From Seohaeicola zhoushanensis (lineage in GTDB: Bacteria > Pseudomonadota > Alphaproteobacteria > Rhodobacterales > Rhodobacteraceae): DNA of 64,000 nt. Below the pieces are notes generated by a model, which saw only the letters and a program-made list of their open reading frames with translations, did no database searches and had not been told where the DNA came from. Shown here piece by piece: positions 7,867 through 16,726 of this stretch; the stretch's first letter is position 1, and the number at the start of each line of letters is the position of its first letter. A program made the position numbers and the translations under genes. The stretch lies in contig NZ_BNCJ01000002.1 in the NCBI RefSeq assembly GCF_014656415.1, forward strand, positions 695,025 through 759,024, written 5' to 3'.

Positions 7867-8928
7867 GTGGCCACGCGCGACGCGGTTCTTGCGGAACTGA
7901 AACAGATCAAAGACCCGGTGAGCGGGAGCGACATCGTCACGGCCGGCATCGTCCGGGCGCTGACGGTCGAGGACGGCATGGTGCGGTTCGTGCTCGAGAT
8001 CGACCCGGCCAAGGCGCAGTTGATGGAGCCGGTGCGGGCCGAGGCGGAAGCCCGGGTCAAGGCGCTGGGGGTCGAGAAGGTCTCGGCCATGATGACCGCG
8101 CATTCCTCCAAGGCGCCGCCGGACCTGAAGGCGGCGAAGAAGCCCGCCGCGCCGCAGGGGCCGCAGCCGGTGCCAGGCGTCGACCGCATTCTGGCGGTGG
8201 CGAGCGGCAAGGGCGGCGTCGGCAAGTCGACGGTCTCGGCCAATCTCGCCGTGGCGCTGGCCGCCGAGGGGCGGCGCGTCGGGCTGCTCGACGCCGATGT
8301 CTACGGGCCGTCGCAGCCGCGGATGCTGGGCGTCTCGGGGCGGCCGGCCTCGCCGGATGGCAAGACCATCCTGCCGCTGCGCAACCACGGCGTCACCATG
8401 ATGTCGCTGGGCCTGATGACCAACGAGGACCAGGCAGTGGTCTGGCGCGGGCCGATGCTGATGGGCGCGCTGCAGCAGATGATGAACCAGGTGCAATGGG
8501 GCGCGCTCGACGTGCTGGTGATCGATCTGCCGCCGGGCACGGGCGACGTGCAGCTTACGCTGACGCAGAAGTTCCAGGTCGAAGGGGCGATCATCGTCAG
8601 CACCCCGCAGGACGTGGCGCTGCTGGACGCGCGCAAGGCGATCGACATGTTCCGCCAGATGAAGACGCCGATCCTGGGCATGATCGAGAACATGAGCACG
8701 CATATCTGCTCGAACTGCGGGCATGAGGAGCATGTCTTCGGCCATGGCGGCGTTGCCGCCGAGGCGAAGAAGCTGGGCGTGCCGCTGCTGGCCGAGATCC
8801 CGCTGCACCTCGACATCCGCGTTGCCGCCGACAGCGGCGCGCCGATTGTCGCCACACAGCCCGACAGCCCTCAGGCAGCGGGCTTCCGCAAGGTGGCTCA
8901 GGCGCTGGTGGCCCAAGGGCTGGCATGA
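7867..8928 (+). CDS. mrp: Mrp/ApbC/NBP35-family Fe-S carrier ATPase
   Basis: 353 residues, GTG start directly after the DUF6494 stop, with AAGGGGG 8-9 nt upstream. An N-terminal MIP18/DUF59-type domain (about 1-85) is followed by a P-loop ATPase domain with the deviant Walker A motif SGKGGVGKST (Lys115 and Lys120) and a C-terminal CSNC motif (Cys281, Cys284) that binds a bridging [4Fe-4S] cluster in this family. Members assemble or transfer Fe-S clusters in the cytoplasm. Its place in the formate dehydrogenase region, next to a Fe-S-rich ferredoxin protein, suggests cluster delivery to that system, though it may also be the general housekeeping Mrp. Confidence 0.93.
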   Translation: MATRDAVLAELKQIKDPVSGSDIVTAGIVRALTVEDGMVRFVLEIDPAKAQLMEPVRAEAEARVKALGVEKVSAMMTAHSSKAPPDLKAAKKPAAPQGPQPVPGVDRILAVASGKGGVGKSTVSANLAVALAAEGRRVGLLDADVYGPSQPRMLGVSGRPASPDGKTILPLRNHGVTMMSLGLMTNEDQAVVWRGPMLMGALQQMMNQVQWGALDVLVIDLPPGTGDVQLTLTQKFQVEGAIIVSTPQDVALLDARKAIDMFRQMKTPILGMIENMSTHICSNCGHEEHVFGHGGVAAEAKKLGVPLLAEIPLHLDIRVAADSGAPIVATQPDSPQAAGFRKVAQALVAQGLA

Positions 8929-9629
8929 GCGAACCGCAGTTCCCGCCTTTGCTGACCGGGCTGGATGCAGAGGGGCGCGACCCCTTTGCACTGGCCTGCG
9001 AGATGGCCGAGGCGGGCTGCGATGGGGGCACCCTGGTGCATTCGGTGAGGGCCGACCGCCTGCAGGCGGCGGTGATCTTTGCCCCCGAGGTGCCCCTGGC
9101 CGAGGCCGCGGCGGTGCTGGTGGTCTGCGGCGTCGGCCTGCAGAACGCGCTGGGTGCGCTGGCCCCGCCCGAGGTGGCGGTGCACCTGGAATGGGACGGC
9201 GGCATCCGGGTCAACGGCGGCGCCTGCGGGCGGCTCTCGCTGGCCGGCAACACCCGCGACCCAGAGGCGGTGCCGGGCTGGCTCGTGGTGGGGCTGGACC
9301 TTACACTGATCCGCCTCGCCGAGGCACCGGGAGAGACGCCGGACGTGACCTCGCTCTATGACGAGGGCTGCGCCGAGGTCGATCCGGTGGGGCTGCTCGA
9401 GGCCTATGCGCGGCACATGCTGGTCTGGCTGAACCGATGGGACGACGAGGGCAACCGGCCGCTACACGCCGAATGGTCGGGGCTGGCCTGGGGGCTGAAC
9501 GGGGCGGCCGGGGTCGCGGGGCGCAGCGGGGTCTTCATCGGCACCGACGAGCGTTTCGGGATGCTGCTGCGGGATGGTGAAACAACGCATCTGGTGCCGC
9601 TGTCGGCGCTGGTGGAGGAGGGACCATGA
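8925..9629 (+). CDS. Biotin/lipoate protein ligase-like protein (DUF4444 type)
   Basis: 234 residues, ATGA-overlapped with mrp. The arrangement (CDGGTLVHSVRADRLQAAVIFAPEVPL, then VAVHLEWDGGIRVNGGACGRLSLA) follows the biotin/lipoyl ligase fold of the DUF4444 family, and a C-terminal SH3-like part (FIGTDERFGMLLRDGETTHLVPLS) resembles the C-terminal domain of BirA-type ligases. The usual GRGRRGR nucleotide/adenylate loop of BirA is not evident, so catalytic activity is uncertain. It sits between mrp and DUF6505 in the rightward formate dehydrogenase accessory operon. Confidence 0.8.
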   Translation: MSEPQFPPLLTGLDAEGRDPFALACEMAEAGCDGGTLVHSVRADRLQAAVIFAPEVPLAEAAAVLVVCGVGLQNALGALAPPEVAVHLEWDGGIRVNGGACGRLSLAGNTRDPEAVPGWLVVGLDLTLIRLAEAPGETPDVTSLYDEGCAEVDPVGLLEAYARHMLVWLNRWDDEGNRPLHAEWSGLAWGLNGAAGVAGRSGVFIGTDERFGMLLRDGETTHLVPLSALVEEGP

Positions 9630-10105
9630 ACCTGGCGCGGGCGATCCATTTCGACGAGAGCGACATGAACGTCTTCCACTCTCCGGCGCGGACCGGGGAA
9701 TGGTGCATCTCGGGCGGGTTCGAGTTCTCGAACTTCACCGAAGCCGACCTGGAGGGTAAGGCGCGGCAGGCGTTCAGCAACGGCTGGCTGGGGGTCGAGA
9801 CCTTCGGGCGCGTGACCTTCGTGGCGGTGACCCGGATCGAGGAGGCCGAGCTGGCGGCGCTGGAGACCGCGCTGGCCGAGCATTTCGTGGCGGTCTACGG
9901 CGCCCCCTCGCTGGCGGCGGCGCTGGGCGTCGCGCGCGAGGAGATCGCCCATATGGCCGAGCTCTGCGAGGGGCAGGCGGCGAACACGCTGCTGACCGTG
10001 GCGCGCGAACTGACCGAGGACGGGGTGCGCGAGAGCTATCGCACCATCGCGCCCGGCGCGGCGAATATCGAACAATTCGCGGTGCATGGCTCGCTCGACG
10101 AATAG
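9626..10105 (+). CDS. DUF6505 protein
   Basis: A 159-residue soluble protein and the last gene of the rightward accessory operon, overlapping the ligase-like gene by ATGA. Recognisable elements are MNLARAIHFDESDMNVF, the central GEWCISGGFEFSNF and SNGWLGVETFGRVTFV. No catalytic motif is evident. The name rests on family resemblance and its constant neighbours (DUF6494, Mrp, ligase-like protein). Function unknown. Confidence 0.75.
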   Translation: MNLARAIHFDESDMNVFHSPARTGEWCISGGFEFSNFTEADLEGKARQAFSNGWLGVETFGRVTFVAVTRIEEAELAALETALAEHFVAVYGAPSLAAALGVAREEIAHMAELCEGQAANTLLTVARELTEDGVRESYRTIAPGAANIEQFAVHGSLDE

Positions 10106-10167
10106 GGACTTGGCCGGCGCTGTTCCGGCTTGCGCCCGAAGACGCCCCGCCCGCCGTCCCGTGATCT

Positions 10168-10596
10168 TCAGTCCCTGACGCAATAGGTGAGGCCCGAAGG
10201 TGGCTGGCCACCCTCGAAGCGGTGCCAGTGGTCGGGGCAGGGCTGTCCGTCGGACCGGGGCGTGAAGGCGACCACGGCGCGATGCGCGGGCACGGCGCTT
10301 GCGGTGGCGAGCTTGACGGTCAGGGCATCCAGCCTTTCGTTCACCGGCCCCAGCAAGCGGGACGGGTCCAGCGCGGCAAGGCGGCGTTCGAGCTGGTCGA
10401 GGTGGGCTTCGGCCTGGGCAAGCCTTGCGCGGGTTGCGCTCAGTTCGGCATCCAGGCGCGAGACGCAGTCGAAGGCGCGGTAGGCGTCCTGCGGGCGGGC
10501 CGGGTCGAGCGCGGCGCAGCTCGGTGCTTCCTGCGCCTGGGCGAGGGAGGCGAGCGCGATCAGGAGCGCCGCAACAGGTCGAACCGCTTGTGGCAT
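10168..10596 (-). CDS. Hypothetical secreted protein with a coiled-coil segment
   Basis: 142 residues from the ATG at 10596 (MPQAVRPVAALLIALASLAQAQ), chosen because it begins a clean signal peptide; an upstream in-frame start at 10638 adds only a basic leader. The mature part has a Cys pair (SCAALDP...FDCVSRL), a heptad-like helical stretch (LDAELSATRARLAQAEAHLDQLERRLAAL, roughly residues 50-80) and a C-terminal CPDHWHRF...LTYCVRD segment with two further Cys. It probably forms a periplasmic or envelope oligomer. No family recognised. It overlaps the 3' end of the next leftward gene upstream by 37 bp. Confidence 0.65.
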   Translation of the reverse strand: MPQAVRPVAALLIALASLAQAQEAPSCAALDPARPQDAYRAFDCVSRLDAELSATRARLAQAEAHLDQLERRLAALDPSRLLGPVNERLDALTVKLATASAVPAHRAVVAFTPRSDGQPCPDHWHRFEGGQPPSGLTYCVRD

Positions 10597-11039
10597 TCGA
10601 TGATCTCCAGGAAGGCGCCCTCGGCGCGGGCGAGGCAATCGGCGTGGCTGCCGCGCAGCAGCCGGACGACCGCGGGCGTGGTGGCGAGCAGGGCGAGAAG
10701 GGAAAGGGCGGCGGCCCGCGCGACGGACGAGCGTCTGGCCGGGGCGGGGACGGGCGGCGCGGGCAGTTCCCAGAGCGCGGCGTCGCCTGCGCCGTCTACC
10801 GCGCGGGCGCCCATCCCGGTGAGGACGGCCTCCAGCGCAGCGGGATCGTCATCGAAGACCCCGAGCCGCCGGCGGATCACGCCGAAGCTGCGGCGTCGCG
10901 CCGGGAAAGCCGGGTCGTCGAAGAGGGCGGCAAGCTGCGCCTCGACCGCCGCGCGGAAGGCGGCCGCCCGCTTCCGCTTGTCGGAGGCGGTCTCGGCATC
11001 GAGCAGGTCCTTGCGCAGCTTCGACAGGTCGGAGGGCAT
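10560..11039 (-). CDS. Hypothetical protein with a single predicted membrane helix
   Basis: 159 residues, unrecognised. The N-terminal 60 residues are charged and helical (MPSDLSKLRKDLLDAETASDKRKRAAAF), followed by a Pro/Ala-rich linker and one hydrophobic segment (VARAAALSLLALLATTPAVV, near residues 106-125), then a short tail with two Cys. The 3' end overlaps the secreted protein gene downstream, so the two may form one small transcription unit. It could be a membrane-anchored cytoplasmic protein. Confidence 0.6.
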   Translation of the reverse strand: MPSDLSKLRKDLLDAETASDKRKRAAAFRAAVEAQLAALFDDPAFPARRRSFGVIRRRLGVFDDDPAALEAVLTGMGARAVDGAGDAALWELPAPPVPAPARRSSVARAAALSLLALLATTPAVVRLLRGSHADCLARAEGAFLEIIECHKRFDLLRRS

Positions 11040-11114
11040 CGCTCGCGCCCCAGGTGCAGCCAGAGGATGCGGCCCAGTATGCCGCCGCCGTCCGCATCGG
11101 GCAACAGGCGGGCG

Positions 11115-11459
11115 TCAGATGCGTTCGACCGTGACCTTGTCGCCGGTGTAGAAGGCGAGGTGGCCCTTGATCGGGGCCATCGCCTCGAACGGGTCTTCAT
11201 AGCTCCAGGCGGCGTTTTCGAGCGTCGAGGAGGGGCTGACGATGGAATAGTAGCTGGCGTCGCCCTTGTGCGGGCAATGGCTGGTCTTGGCCGTCTTGTC
11301 GAGGAAGGCCATCGCGATATCGCCTCGCGGGAAATAGATCACCGGGGCATAATCGCCTTCGAGCAGCTCGAGCGCATTGGCGGTTTCGGCCAGCACCGCC
11401 CCGCCCGAGCGCACGGTCCAGATGCCCGGCGCCTTCCTGATCGTGATGTGGTCGGCCAT
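11115..11459 (-). CDS. DUF427 domain protein
   Basis: A 114-residue single-domain DUF427 protein. The family pattern is clear: I-x-V-R-S-G-G-x-V-L-A-E (residues 14-25), the Tyr/Phe-Pro-Arg-x-D-I segment (YFPRGDIAM), the C-P-x-K-G-x-A-S/x-Y-Y block (HCPHKGDASYYS), and W-x-Y-x-x-P with the closing H-L-A-F-Y. Family members are small beta-tent folds of unknown activity, probably enzymatic. It stands alone, leftward, 34 bp downstream of the aminopeptidase P gene, and could be co-transcribed with it. Confidence 0.9.
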   Translation of the reverse strand: MADHITIRKAPGIWTVRSGGAVLAETANALELLEGDYAPVIYFPRGDIAMAFLDKTAKTSHCPHKGDASYYSIVSPSSTLENAAWSYEDPFEAMAPIKGHLAFYTGDKVTVERI

Positions 11460-11493
11460 CTTCGCTCCCTTGGTTTTGTGTCTTGGCGGCAGA

Positions 11494-13281
11494 CTACAGC
11501 GGAGCGGTGGCCGCTTCCAACCAGCTTCTTGCAGACGGAGTGACGCGGGGGCCGATCTTTTCGGCCACCTCGGCGTGATAGGCGTCGAGCCAGGCGCGCT
11601 CGGCCGCGCTCAGCATCGCGGTCACGATCAGTCGGCGGTCGATGGGCACGAAGGTCAGCGTGCGCCAGTTCAGGAAGCGCCGCTCGGCATCGCCGCCGGG
11701 CAGGGCGTCGGCCTCCTGCACCACCAGCAGGTTCTCGATGCGGATACCGAAGGCGCCCTCGCGGTAGTAGCCGGGTTCGTTCGACAGGATCATGCCGGGT
11801 TCCAGCGGCACCGGGCTGAGGCGCGAGAGGCGCTGCGGCCCCTCGTGAACGCTGAGATAGGCGCCGACGCCGTGGCCGAGGCCGTGGTTGAAATCCTGCC
11901 CCGCAAGCCAGAGCGGCATCCGCCCGATCGCCTCGATATCGCGCCCGGCAAGGCCCTTGGGCCAGCGCAGGCGCGAGATGGCGATCATCCCCTGCAACAC
12001 GCGGGTGAAGGCGGCGCGCTCTTCCTCGCCGGGCGGGCCGATGGGGATGGTGCGGGTGATGTCGGTGGTGCCGTCGAGATACTGGCCGCCCGAGTCGAGC
12101 ACCAGCAGCTGGCCGGATTCGAGCAGCAGGTCGGTCTCCTCGGTCACGCGGTAGTGGATCACCGCGCCGTTGGGGCCGGTGCCTGCGATGGTGTCGAAGC
12201 TGATCTCCTGCAGGGCATTGTCGCGGCGGCGGGCGTTTTCCAGCCGGGTGACAACCTGGGTCTCGGTGATGGTGCCGGGCGCCTGGGCATCGAGCCAGGC
12301 GAGGAATTCGACCATCGCCGCGCCGTCGCGCAGGTGGGCCTCGGCGGTGCCGGCGATCTCGGCAGCGTTCTTGCGGGCCTTGGGCAGGGCGCAGGGATCG
12401 TCGCCATGAACGGCATGGGCCCCCAGCGCATCGGCCACCGCCTGCGGCGCGCTGGACTTGTCGATGCGGATGCGACCCTCGCGGTCAGCAAGATCGGCCA
12501 GGAAGGCCTCGGGCGCATGGAGGCGCACCTGCGGGCCGAGATGGTCGCGCACCTCGGACAGCTTCCCGGCCTCGATGTAGAGATCGACCGTGGCATCGGC
12601 GTTCAGCAGGGCAAAGCACTGGGCCAGCGGGTTGCGGGCGATGTCCGAGCCGCGGATGTTCAGCAACCACATGACCGAGTCGGGCTGGGTCAGCACGGCG
12701 GCGTCATCCCCGGCGGCCTTGAGCGTCCTGGCAAGGCGGGCGCATTTCTCTGCCACCGCCTCGCCCGCGAACTCGAGCGGATGCGCCTTGACCGGGTTCA
12801 TCGGGCGCGGCGGGCGGTCGGGCCAGATGCGGTCGACCAGGTTGTCGCTGCGCACCATCCTGATGCCCTCGGCCTCCAGCGCCGCCCATTTCTCCACTTC
12901 GGCCACGGTATGCAGCCAGGGATCGAAACCGACGCGCCCGCCCTTGGGCAATTGCGCGCGCAGCCAGTCGACAAGTTGGGTCTCGGGCCAGTCGACGGGC
13001 GTGAAGACGGGTGCGACCTGGGCCTTGACCTGGGTGCGATAGCGGCCGTCGACAAAGACCCCGGCCACGTCCGTCAGCACCGCGCAGAAACCGGCCGAGC
13101 CGGTGAAGCCGGTGAGCCAGGCAAGGCGGGCATCGCAATCGGCGACATATTCGCCCTGGTGCGCATCGGCGCGGGGCACCAGGAAGCCGTCGAGCCCCTC
13201 GGCGGCCAGTTCGGCGCGCAGGGCGGCGAGGCGGGGCGGGCCTTGCTCGGGGCGGGCGGTCACCTCGAAGGTCTGGAACAT
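11494..13281 (-). CDS. pepP: Xaa-Pro aminopeptidase (aminopeptidase P, M24B)
   Basis: 595 residues from the ATG at 13281, preceded by GGAGA; a further in-frame start at 13335 has no such signal. It has the three-domain layout of cytoplasmic aminopeptidase P of the eukaryotic/AMPP2 type: two creatinase-like N-terminal domains (about 1-310) and a C-terminal pita-bread peptidase domain. Visible metal-site motifs are VLDSGGQYLDGTTDITRT (two Asp ligands), the HGLGHGVGAYL helix (His ligand), and the Glu ligands in SNEPGYY and RIENLLVV. It releases N-terminal residues preceding proline. A metal-dependent, likely Mn2+, housekeeping peptidase. Confidence 0.95.
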   Translation of the reverse strand: MFQTFEVTARPEQGPPRLAALRAELAAEGLDGFLVPRADAHQGEYVADCDARLAWLTGFTGSAGFCAVLTDVAGVFVDGRYRTQVKAQVAPVFTPVDWPETQLVDWLRAQLPKGGRVGFDPWLHTVAEVEKWAALEAEGIRMVRSDNLVDRIWPDRPPRPMNPVKAHPLEFAGEAVAEKCARLARTLKAAGDDAAVLTQPDSVMWLLNIRGSDIARNPLAQCFALLNADATVDLYIEAGKLSEVRDHLGPQVRLHAPEAFLADLADREGRIRIDKSSAPQAVADALGAHAVHGDDPCALPKARKNAAEIAGTAEAHLRDGAAMVEFLAWLDAQAPGTITETQVVTRLENARRRDNALQEISFDTIAGTGPNGAVIHYRVTEETDLLLESGQLLVLDSGGQYLDGTTDITRTIPIGPPGEEERAAFTRVLQGMIAISRLRWPKGLAGRDIEAIGRMPLWLAGQDFNHGLGHGVGAYLSVHEGPQRLSRLSPVPLEPGMILSNEPGYYREGAFGIRIENLLVVQEADALPGGDAERRFLNWRTLTFVPIDRRLIVTAMLSAAERAWLDAYHAEVAEKIGPRVTPSARSWLEAATAPL

Positions 13282-13375
13282 GCGGGTCTCCAATCTTGCT
13301 GGCCCGAGAGAACGCGCAACGCCGGGGGGATTCAAGGGCAGATTCTTGCGCCGAACCGTGTTAGCCTGTCAGCCG

Positions 13376-14206
13376 ATGACGGATGAGCGCAGCGAGACCT
13401 TCGCCGAACTCGAACGGCGGGAATGGGCGACCGAGACGGTCGCCGCCGGTTATGCGGCCGACTTTGCAAGGGCGGCGGACATGGCGGTACCGGCTCTGGT
13501 ACAGGGCGCGGGGGCTGGGGCCGGAAAGGCGATCATCGACCTCTGCTGCGGCCATGGCAATGTCACGCGCGGGCTGCTGGAGACCGGGGCGCGGGTGACC
13601 GCGCTCGACTTCTCTCCGGCAATGCTGGCGCTGGCGCGGAGCAACGCGCCGGGCGCCGCGTTCATCGAGGGCGACGCGATGGACACCGGCCTTCCTGCGG
13701 GCGCATTCGACGGTGTGACGATGGGCTTCGGGATGCCGCATGTGCCCGATCCGCCGCGCACGATGGCCGAGGTCGCGCGCCTGCTGAAGCCCGGTGGGCG
13801 CTTTGCCTTTTCGGTCTGGTCGGGCCAGCCGGAGGGCAGCGCAATGGCCTATGTGTTCAAGGCGATCGGCGCGCATGGTGATCCGGCGGTCTCGCTGCCG
13901 CCTGGGCCGGGGGCTTCGGATTACGCCGACCCGGCGCGCGCCTTTCCGGCGCTGGAGGCGGCCGGGTTCCGCGATCCGGAACTGATCGAAGTGGCGAGCT
14001 TTTGGGAGGCCGAGGAGCCCGCGGCGGCCTACCTGTTTTTCCTGGAGGGGACCGCGCGGGGCGGTGCGCTGCTGCGGGCACAGCCGGCCGAGCGGGCAGA
14101 GGCGATCCGGCAGGCGGTCGTCGACGCGGTGCGGGCGCATCACGGCGATGGGCCGGTCTGGACGATCCCGATGCCCTGCGTGGTGATCTCGGCGACGCGC
14201 GGATAG
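13376..14206 (+). CDS. Class I SAM-dependent methyltransferase
   Basis: 276 residues from the ATG at 13376. The SAM-binding motif I is IIDLCCGHGNVTRGLL (about residues 57-72), followed by VTALDFSPAMLALAR, the acidic motif FIEGDAMDTGLP, and the post-motif LLKPGGRFAFSVWS. This is the UbiE/Methyltransf_11 class. The substrate cannot be read from the sequence. It is divergent from the aminopeptidase P gene with a 94-bp gap and convergent with cobT. Confidence 0.9.
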   Translation: MTDERSETFAELERREWATETVAAGYAADFARAADMAVPALVQGAGAGAGKAIIDLCCGHGNVTRGLLETGARVTALDFSPAMLALARSNAPGAAFIEGDAMDTGLPAGAFDGVTMGFGMPHVPDPPRTMAEVARLLKPGGRFAFSVWSGQPEGSAMAYVFKAIGAHGDPAVSLPPGPGASDYADPARAFPALEAAGFRDPELIEVASFWEAEEPAAAYLFFLEGTARGGALLRAQPAERAEAIRQAVVDAVRAHHGDGPVWTIPMPCVVISATRG

Positions 14207-14227
14207 GCGCGCCGCCCCGATGCCGGT

Positions 14228-16102
14228 TCACATCGCCTTGCGGATTCCCATGATCCGCGCCCTTGCGCGCGGGTCGTTGTCGAAGAGCGCGGCGAGCTGT
14301 TCGGTCATCGCGCCCGCCAGCTGCTCGACATCGGTGATCGTCACCGCGCGGTCATAGTAGCGGGTCACGTCGTGGCCGATGCCGATGGCGAGCAGTTCGA
14401 CCAGCTTGCGCTTCTGCACCATGGCGATCACGTCGCGCAGGTGCTTTTCGAGGTAGTTGGCCGGGTTAACGCTGAGCGTCGAATCGTCGACCGGGGCGCC
14501 GTCGGAGATCACCATCAGGATCTTGCGCTGTTCGCGGCGGTTTATCATGCGCCGGTGCGCCCATTCCAGCGCCTCGCCGTCGATGTTCTCCTTCAGCAGC
14601 CCTTCCTTCATCATCAGGCCAAGGTTCGGCCGGGTCCGCCGCCAGGGGGCGTCGGCCGACTTGTAGATGATGTGGCGCAGGTCGTTGAGGCGGCCGGGCT
14701 GCTGCGGGCGACCATCGTTCAGCCAGGCCTCGCGGCTCTGACCGCCCTTCCAGGCGCGGGTGGTGAAGCCGAGGATCTCGACCTTGACCGAGCAACGTTC
14801 CAGCGTGCGCGCCAGCACGTCGGCGCAGATCGCGGCGATCGAGATGGGGCGCCCGCGCATCGAGCCCGAGTTGTCGAGCAGCAGCGTCACGATGGTGTCG
14901 CGGAACTCGGTATCCTTCTCGACCTTGAAGGAGAGCGGCGTGGTCGGGTTGGCGACCACGCGGGCAAGGCGGCCGGCATCGAGGATGCCTTCCTCGAGGT
15001 CGAAGAGCCAGCTGCGATTTTGCTGCGCCTGCAGCCGGCGCTGCAGCTTGTTGGCCAGCCGCGACACCGCGCCCTTGAGCGGTTCGAGCTGCTGGTCGAG
15101 ATAGGCGCGCAGGCGTTCCAGCTCGGCCGGGTCGGCAAGATCCTCGGCGGCGATCTCCTCGTCGAACTCGGTGCGGAAGACCTTGTAAAGCGGGTCGGCA
15201 TCGCTGACCGGGGGCGGCGGGGGCGGTTCCAGCGGGGCCTCGCCATCGGGCAACTCGGCCTCTTCGCCCATGTCCTGCTCGGCGAGGTCGTCTAGGCTGA
15301 CCTGCGCCTCGGCCTGGTCGGCGGTGTCGTCCTGGCTGCGCTCGGGATCGGCGTCGGCGTCTTGGTCGTCGTCGCTGTCCTGGCCCGTGCTGTCGGGGTC
15401 CTGGTCGTCCTGCTGGTTCTCTTCGGCCTGGTCTTCCTGGTCGTCGCCGGCGTCGGGGTCGTCGCCCAGCTGGTCGCCGTACCCCAGATCCTTGATCACC
15501 TGCCGCGCCAGGCGCGAGAAAGCGGCCTGGTCGTGCAGCAGGGCGTTGACGTCGCCCAGCGTCTCGCCGGCCTCACCCTCGATGAAGCCGCGCCAGAGGT
15601 CCATCACGTTCTGCGCGCCACGCGGCAGGTCGCGGCCGGTGGCGAGGTGGCGGATCAGGTAGCCGGCAGCGGTCGCCAGTGGCGCCTCCGAGGTCTTGGT
15701 GATCTGGTCATAGCCCTTGCGCAGGGCGTCGTTGCCGATCTTGGCGTCGATGTTGCCGGCGGTGCCGGGCATGTCGCGCGCGCCCATCGCCTCGCAGCGG
15801 GCGGTTTCCATCGCCTCGTAGAGGTCGCGGGCCATGTCGCCGGGCGGGGCATAGCGCGCGTGGGTGGCGTCGTCGTGATACTTGCGGTGCATCGCCAGCG
15901 AATCCGCGGTGCCGCGCGCCAGCAGCACCTCCTCGCGGGTCATCCGGCGGCTGACCTGCGGCAGGCGCATGTTCTCGCCCGATAGCCCGGAAGGATCGAC
16001 CGTATAGCTGATGTTCAGCTCGGGGTCGTCGGCCATGACCTTGGTGGCCTCGGCCAGCGCCTTCTTGAAGGGATCGGCGGGATTGTCAGAATGGGCGGCC
16101 AT
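14228..16102 (-). CDS. cobT: Aerobic cobaltochelatase subunit CobT
   Basis: 624 residues. CobT works with CobS and CobN to insert Co2+ into hydrogenobyrinic acid a,c-diamide in the aerobic B12 pathway. The N-terminal CobT domain is followed by a long acidic linker rich in Asp/Gln/Glu (about residues 215-300) and a C-terminal von Willebrand A domain with an intact MIDAS motif, [13 protein letters not shown] (Asp410). Length and domain order are normal. The gene is usually next to cobS, but here it is separated from cobS by four other genes (HxlR, reductase, racemase, small secreted protein). It is convergent with the methyltransferase gene. Confidence 0.97.
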   Translation of the reverse strand: MAAHSDNPADPFKKALAEATKVMADDPELNISYTVDPSGLSGENMRLPQVSRRMTREEVLLARGTADSLAMHRKYHDDATHARYAPPGDMARDLYEAMETARCEAMGARDMPGTAGNIDAKIGNDALRKGYDQITKTSEAPLATAAGYLIRHLATGRDLPRGAQNVMDLWRGFIEGEAGETLGDVNALLHDQAAFSRLARQVIKDLGYGDQLGDDPDAGDDQEDQAEENQQDDQDPDSTGQDSDDDQDADADPERSQDDTADQAEAQVSLDDLAEQDMGEEAELPDGEAPLEPPPPPPVSDADPLYKVFRTEFDEEIAAEDLADPAELERLRAYLDQQLEPLKGAVSRLANKLQRRLQAQQNRSWLFDLEEGILDAGRLARVVANPTTPLSFKVEKDTEFRDTIVTLLLDNSGSMRGRPISIAAICADVLARTLERCSVKVEILGFTTRAWKGGQSREAWLNDGRPQQPGRLNDLRHIIYKSADAPWRRTRPNLGLMMKEGLLKENIDGEALEWAHRRMINRREQRKILMVISDGAPVDDSTLSVNPANYLEKHLRDVIAMVQKRKLVELLAIGIGHDVTRYYDRAVTITDVEQLAGAMTEQLAALFDNDPRARARIMGIRKAM

Positions 16103-16214
16103 GACGGCTCCGGCAGTGGTGTTCGGGGTGGGAGCCTAAGCCCATTCTCGGGGCTTGGCCAGTCCACCGGGCAAGGATTATGCGCCTTTCGCCGGGCCTT
16201 TCACGCGCGCCCTT

Positions 16215-16646
16215 TCATTCGGGCGGGCGCGCGTCATAGGCGGCGCGGGCGGCGTCGATGCGGGCGATATTGGCAATCGTCCACTGCGCCAGCGCCTGGA
16301 CCGGCACCAGAAGGCAGTGGCCAAGCTGTGTCAGCTCGTATTCGACCGAGACGGGGCGGGTCGGAATCACGGTGCGGCTGACGAAACCGTCGCGTTCGAG
16401 ATTGCGCAGGGTGGCGGTCAGCATCTTCTGGCTGATGCCGCCGATTCCCTTCTTCAGCTCGTTGAAGCGCATCGGTCCTGGGCCGAGGTAGCTGACCACC
16501 AGCACCGACCACTTGTCACCGATGCGCGAGAGCATTTCCGAGACGACAGCGCAACTTGCGCCGTGAAGATGAGCGCGCGGGTTTTCTTCTGTGCCCATCT
16601 GCACAGGCGCTGTGTGCAGGAGAAGGGCGTTTTGGGCGGGTTTCAA
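16215..16646 (-). CDS. HxlR-family transcriptional regulator
   Basis: 143 residues with a winged-helix HxlR domain: SEMLSRIGDKWSVLVVSYLGPGPMRFNELKKGIGGISQKMLTATLRNLERDGFVSR is the diagnostic run, split here only by family-typical positions. A Cys lies just before it (ASCAVV), as in redox- or quinone-sensing YodB/HypR-type members. Start: TTG at 16646, placed 7 nt after a perfect AAGGAGG (about 16655-16661); an ATG at 16598 is the alternative. It is divergently paired with an FMN reductase, 80 bp apart, with a palindrome between them, so it probably represses the reductase and itself in response to quinones or electrophiles. Confidence 0.92.
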   Translation of the reverse strand: MKPAQNALLLHTAPVQMGTEENPRAHLHGASCAVVSEMLSRIGDKWSVLVVSYLGPGPMRFNELKKGIGGISQKMLTATLRNLERDGFVSRTVIPTRPVSVEYELTQLGHCLLVPVQALAQWTIANIARIDAARAAYDARPPE

Positions 16647-16689
16647 AAAGGTGCCTCCTTGAGAAATTCGCGGGCACCATTTTATCCTA

Positions 16690-16706
16690 GGTTACCAACG
16701 GAAACC
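16690..16706. promoter_or_regulatory. Candidate HxlR operator palindrome
   Basis: A 17-bp dyad with the pattern GGTT-n-CC-nnn-GG-n-AACC, lying in the 80-bp gap between the divergent HxlR and FMN-reductase genes and 20 bp before the reductase start. All six paired positions of each arm match. The position suits an operator for the adjacent HxlR protein. No experimental support can be read from sequence alone. Confidence 0.45.
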
Positions 16707-16726
16707 ACCGGAAACTGGAGACAGAC

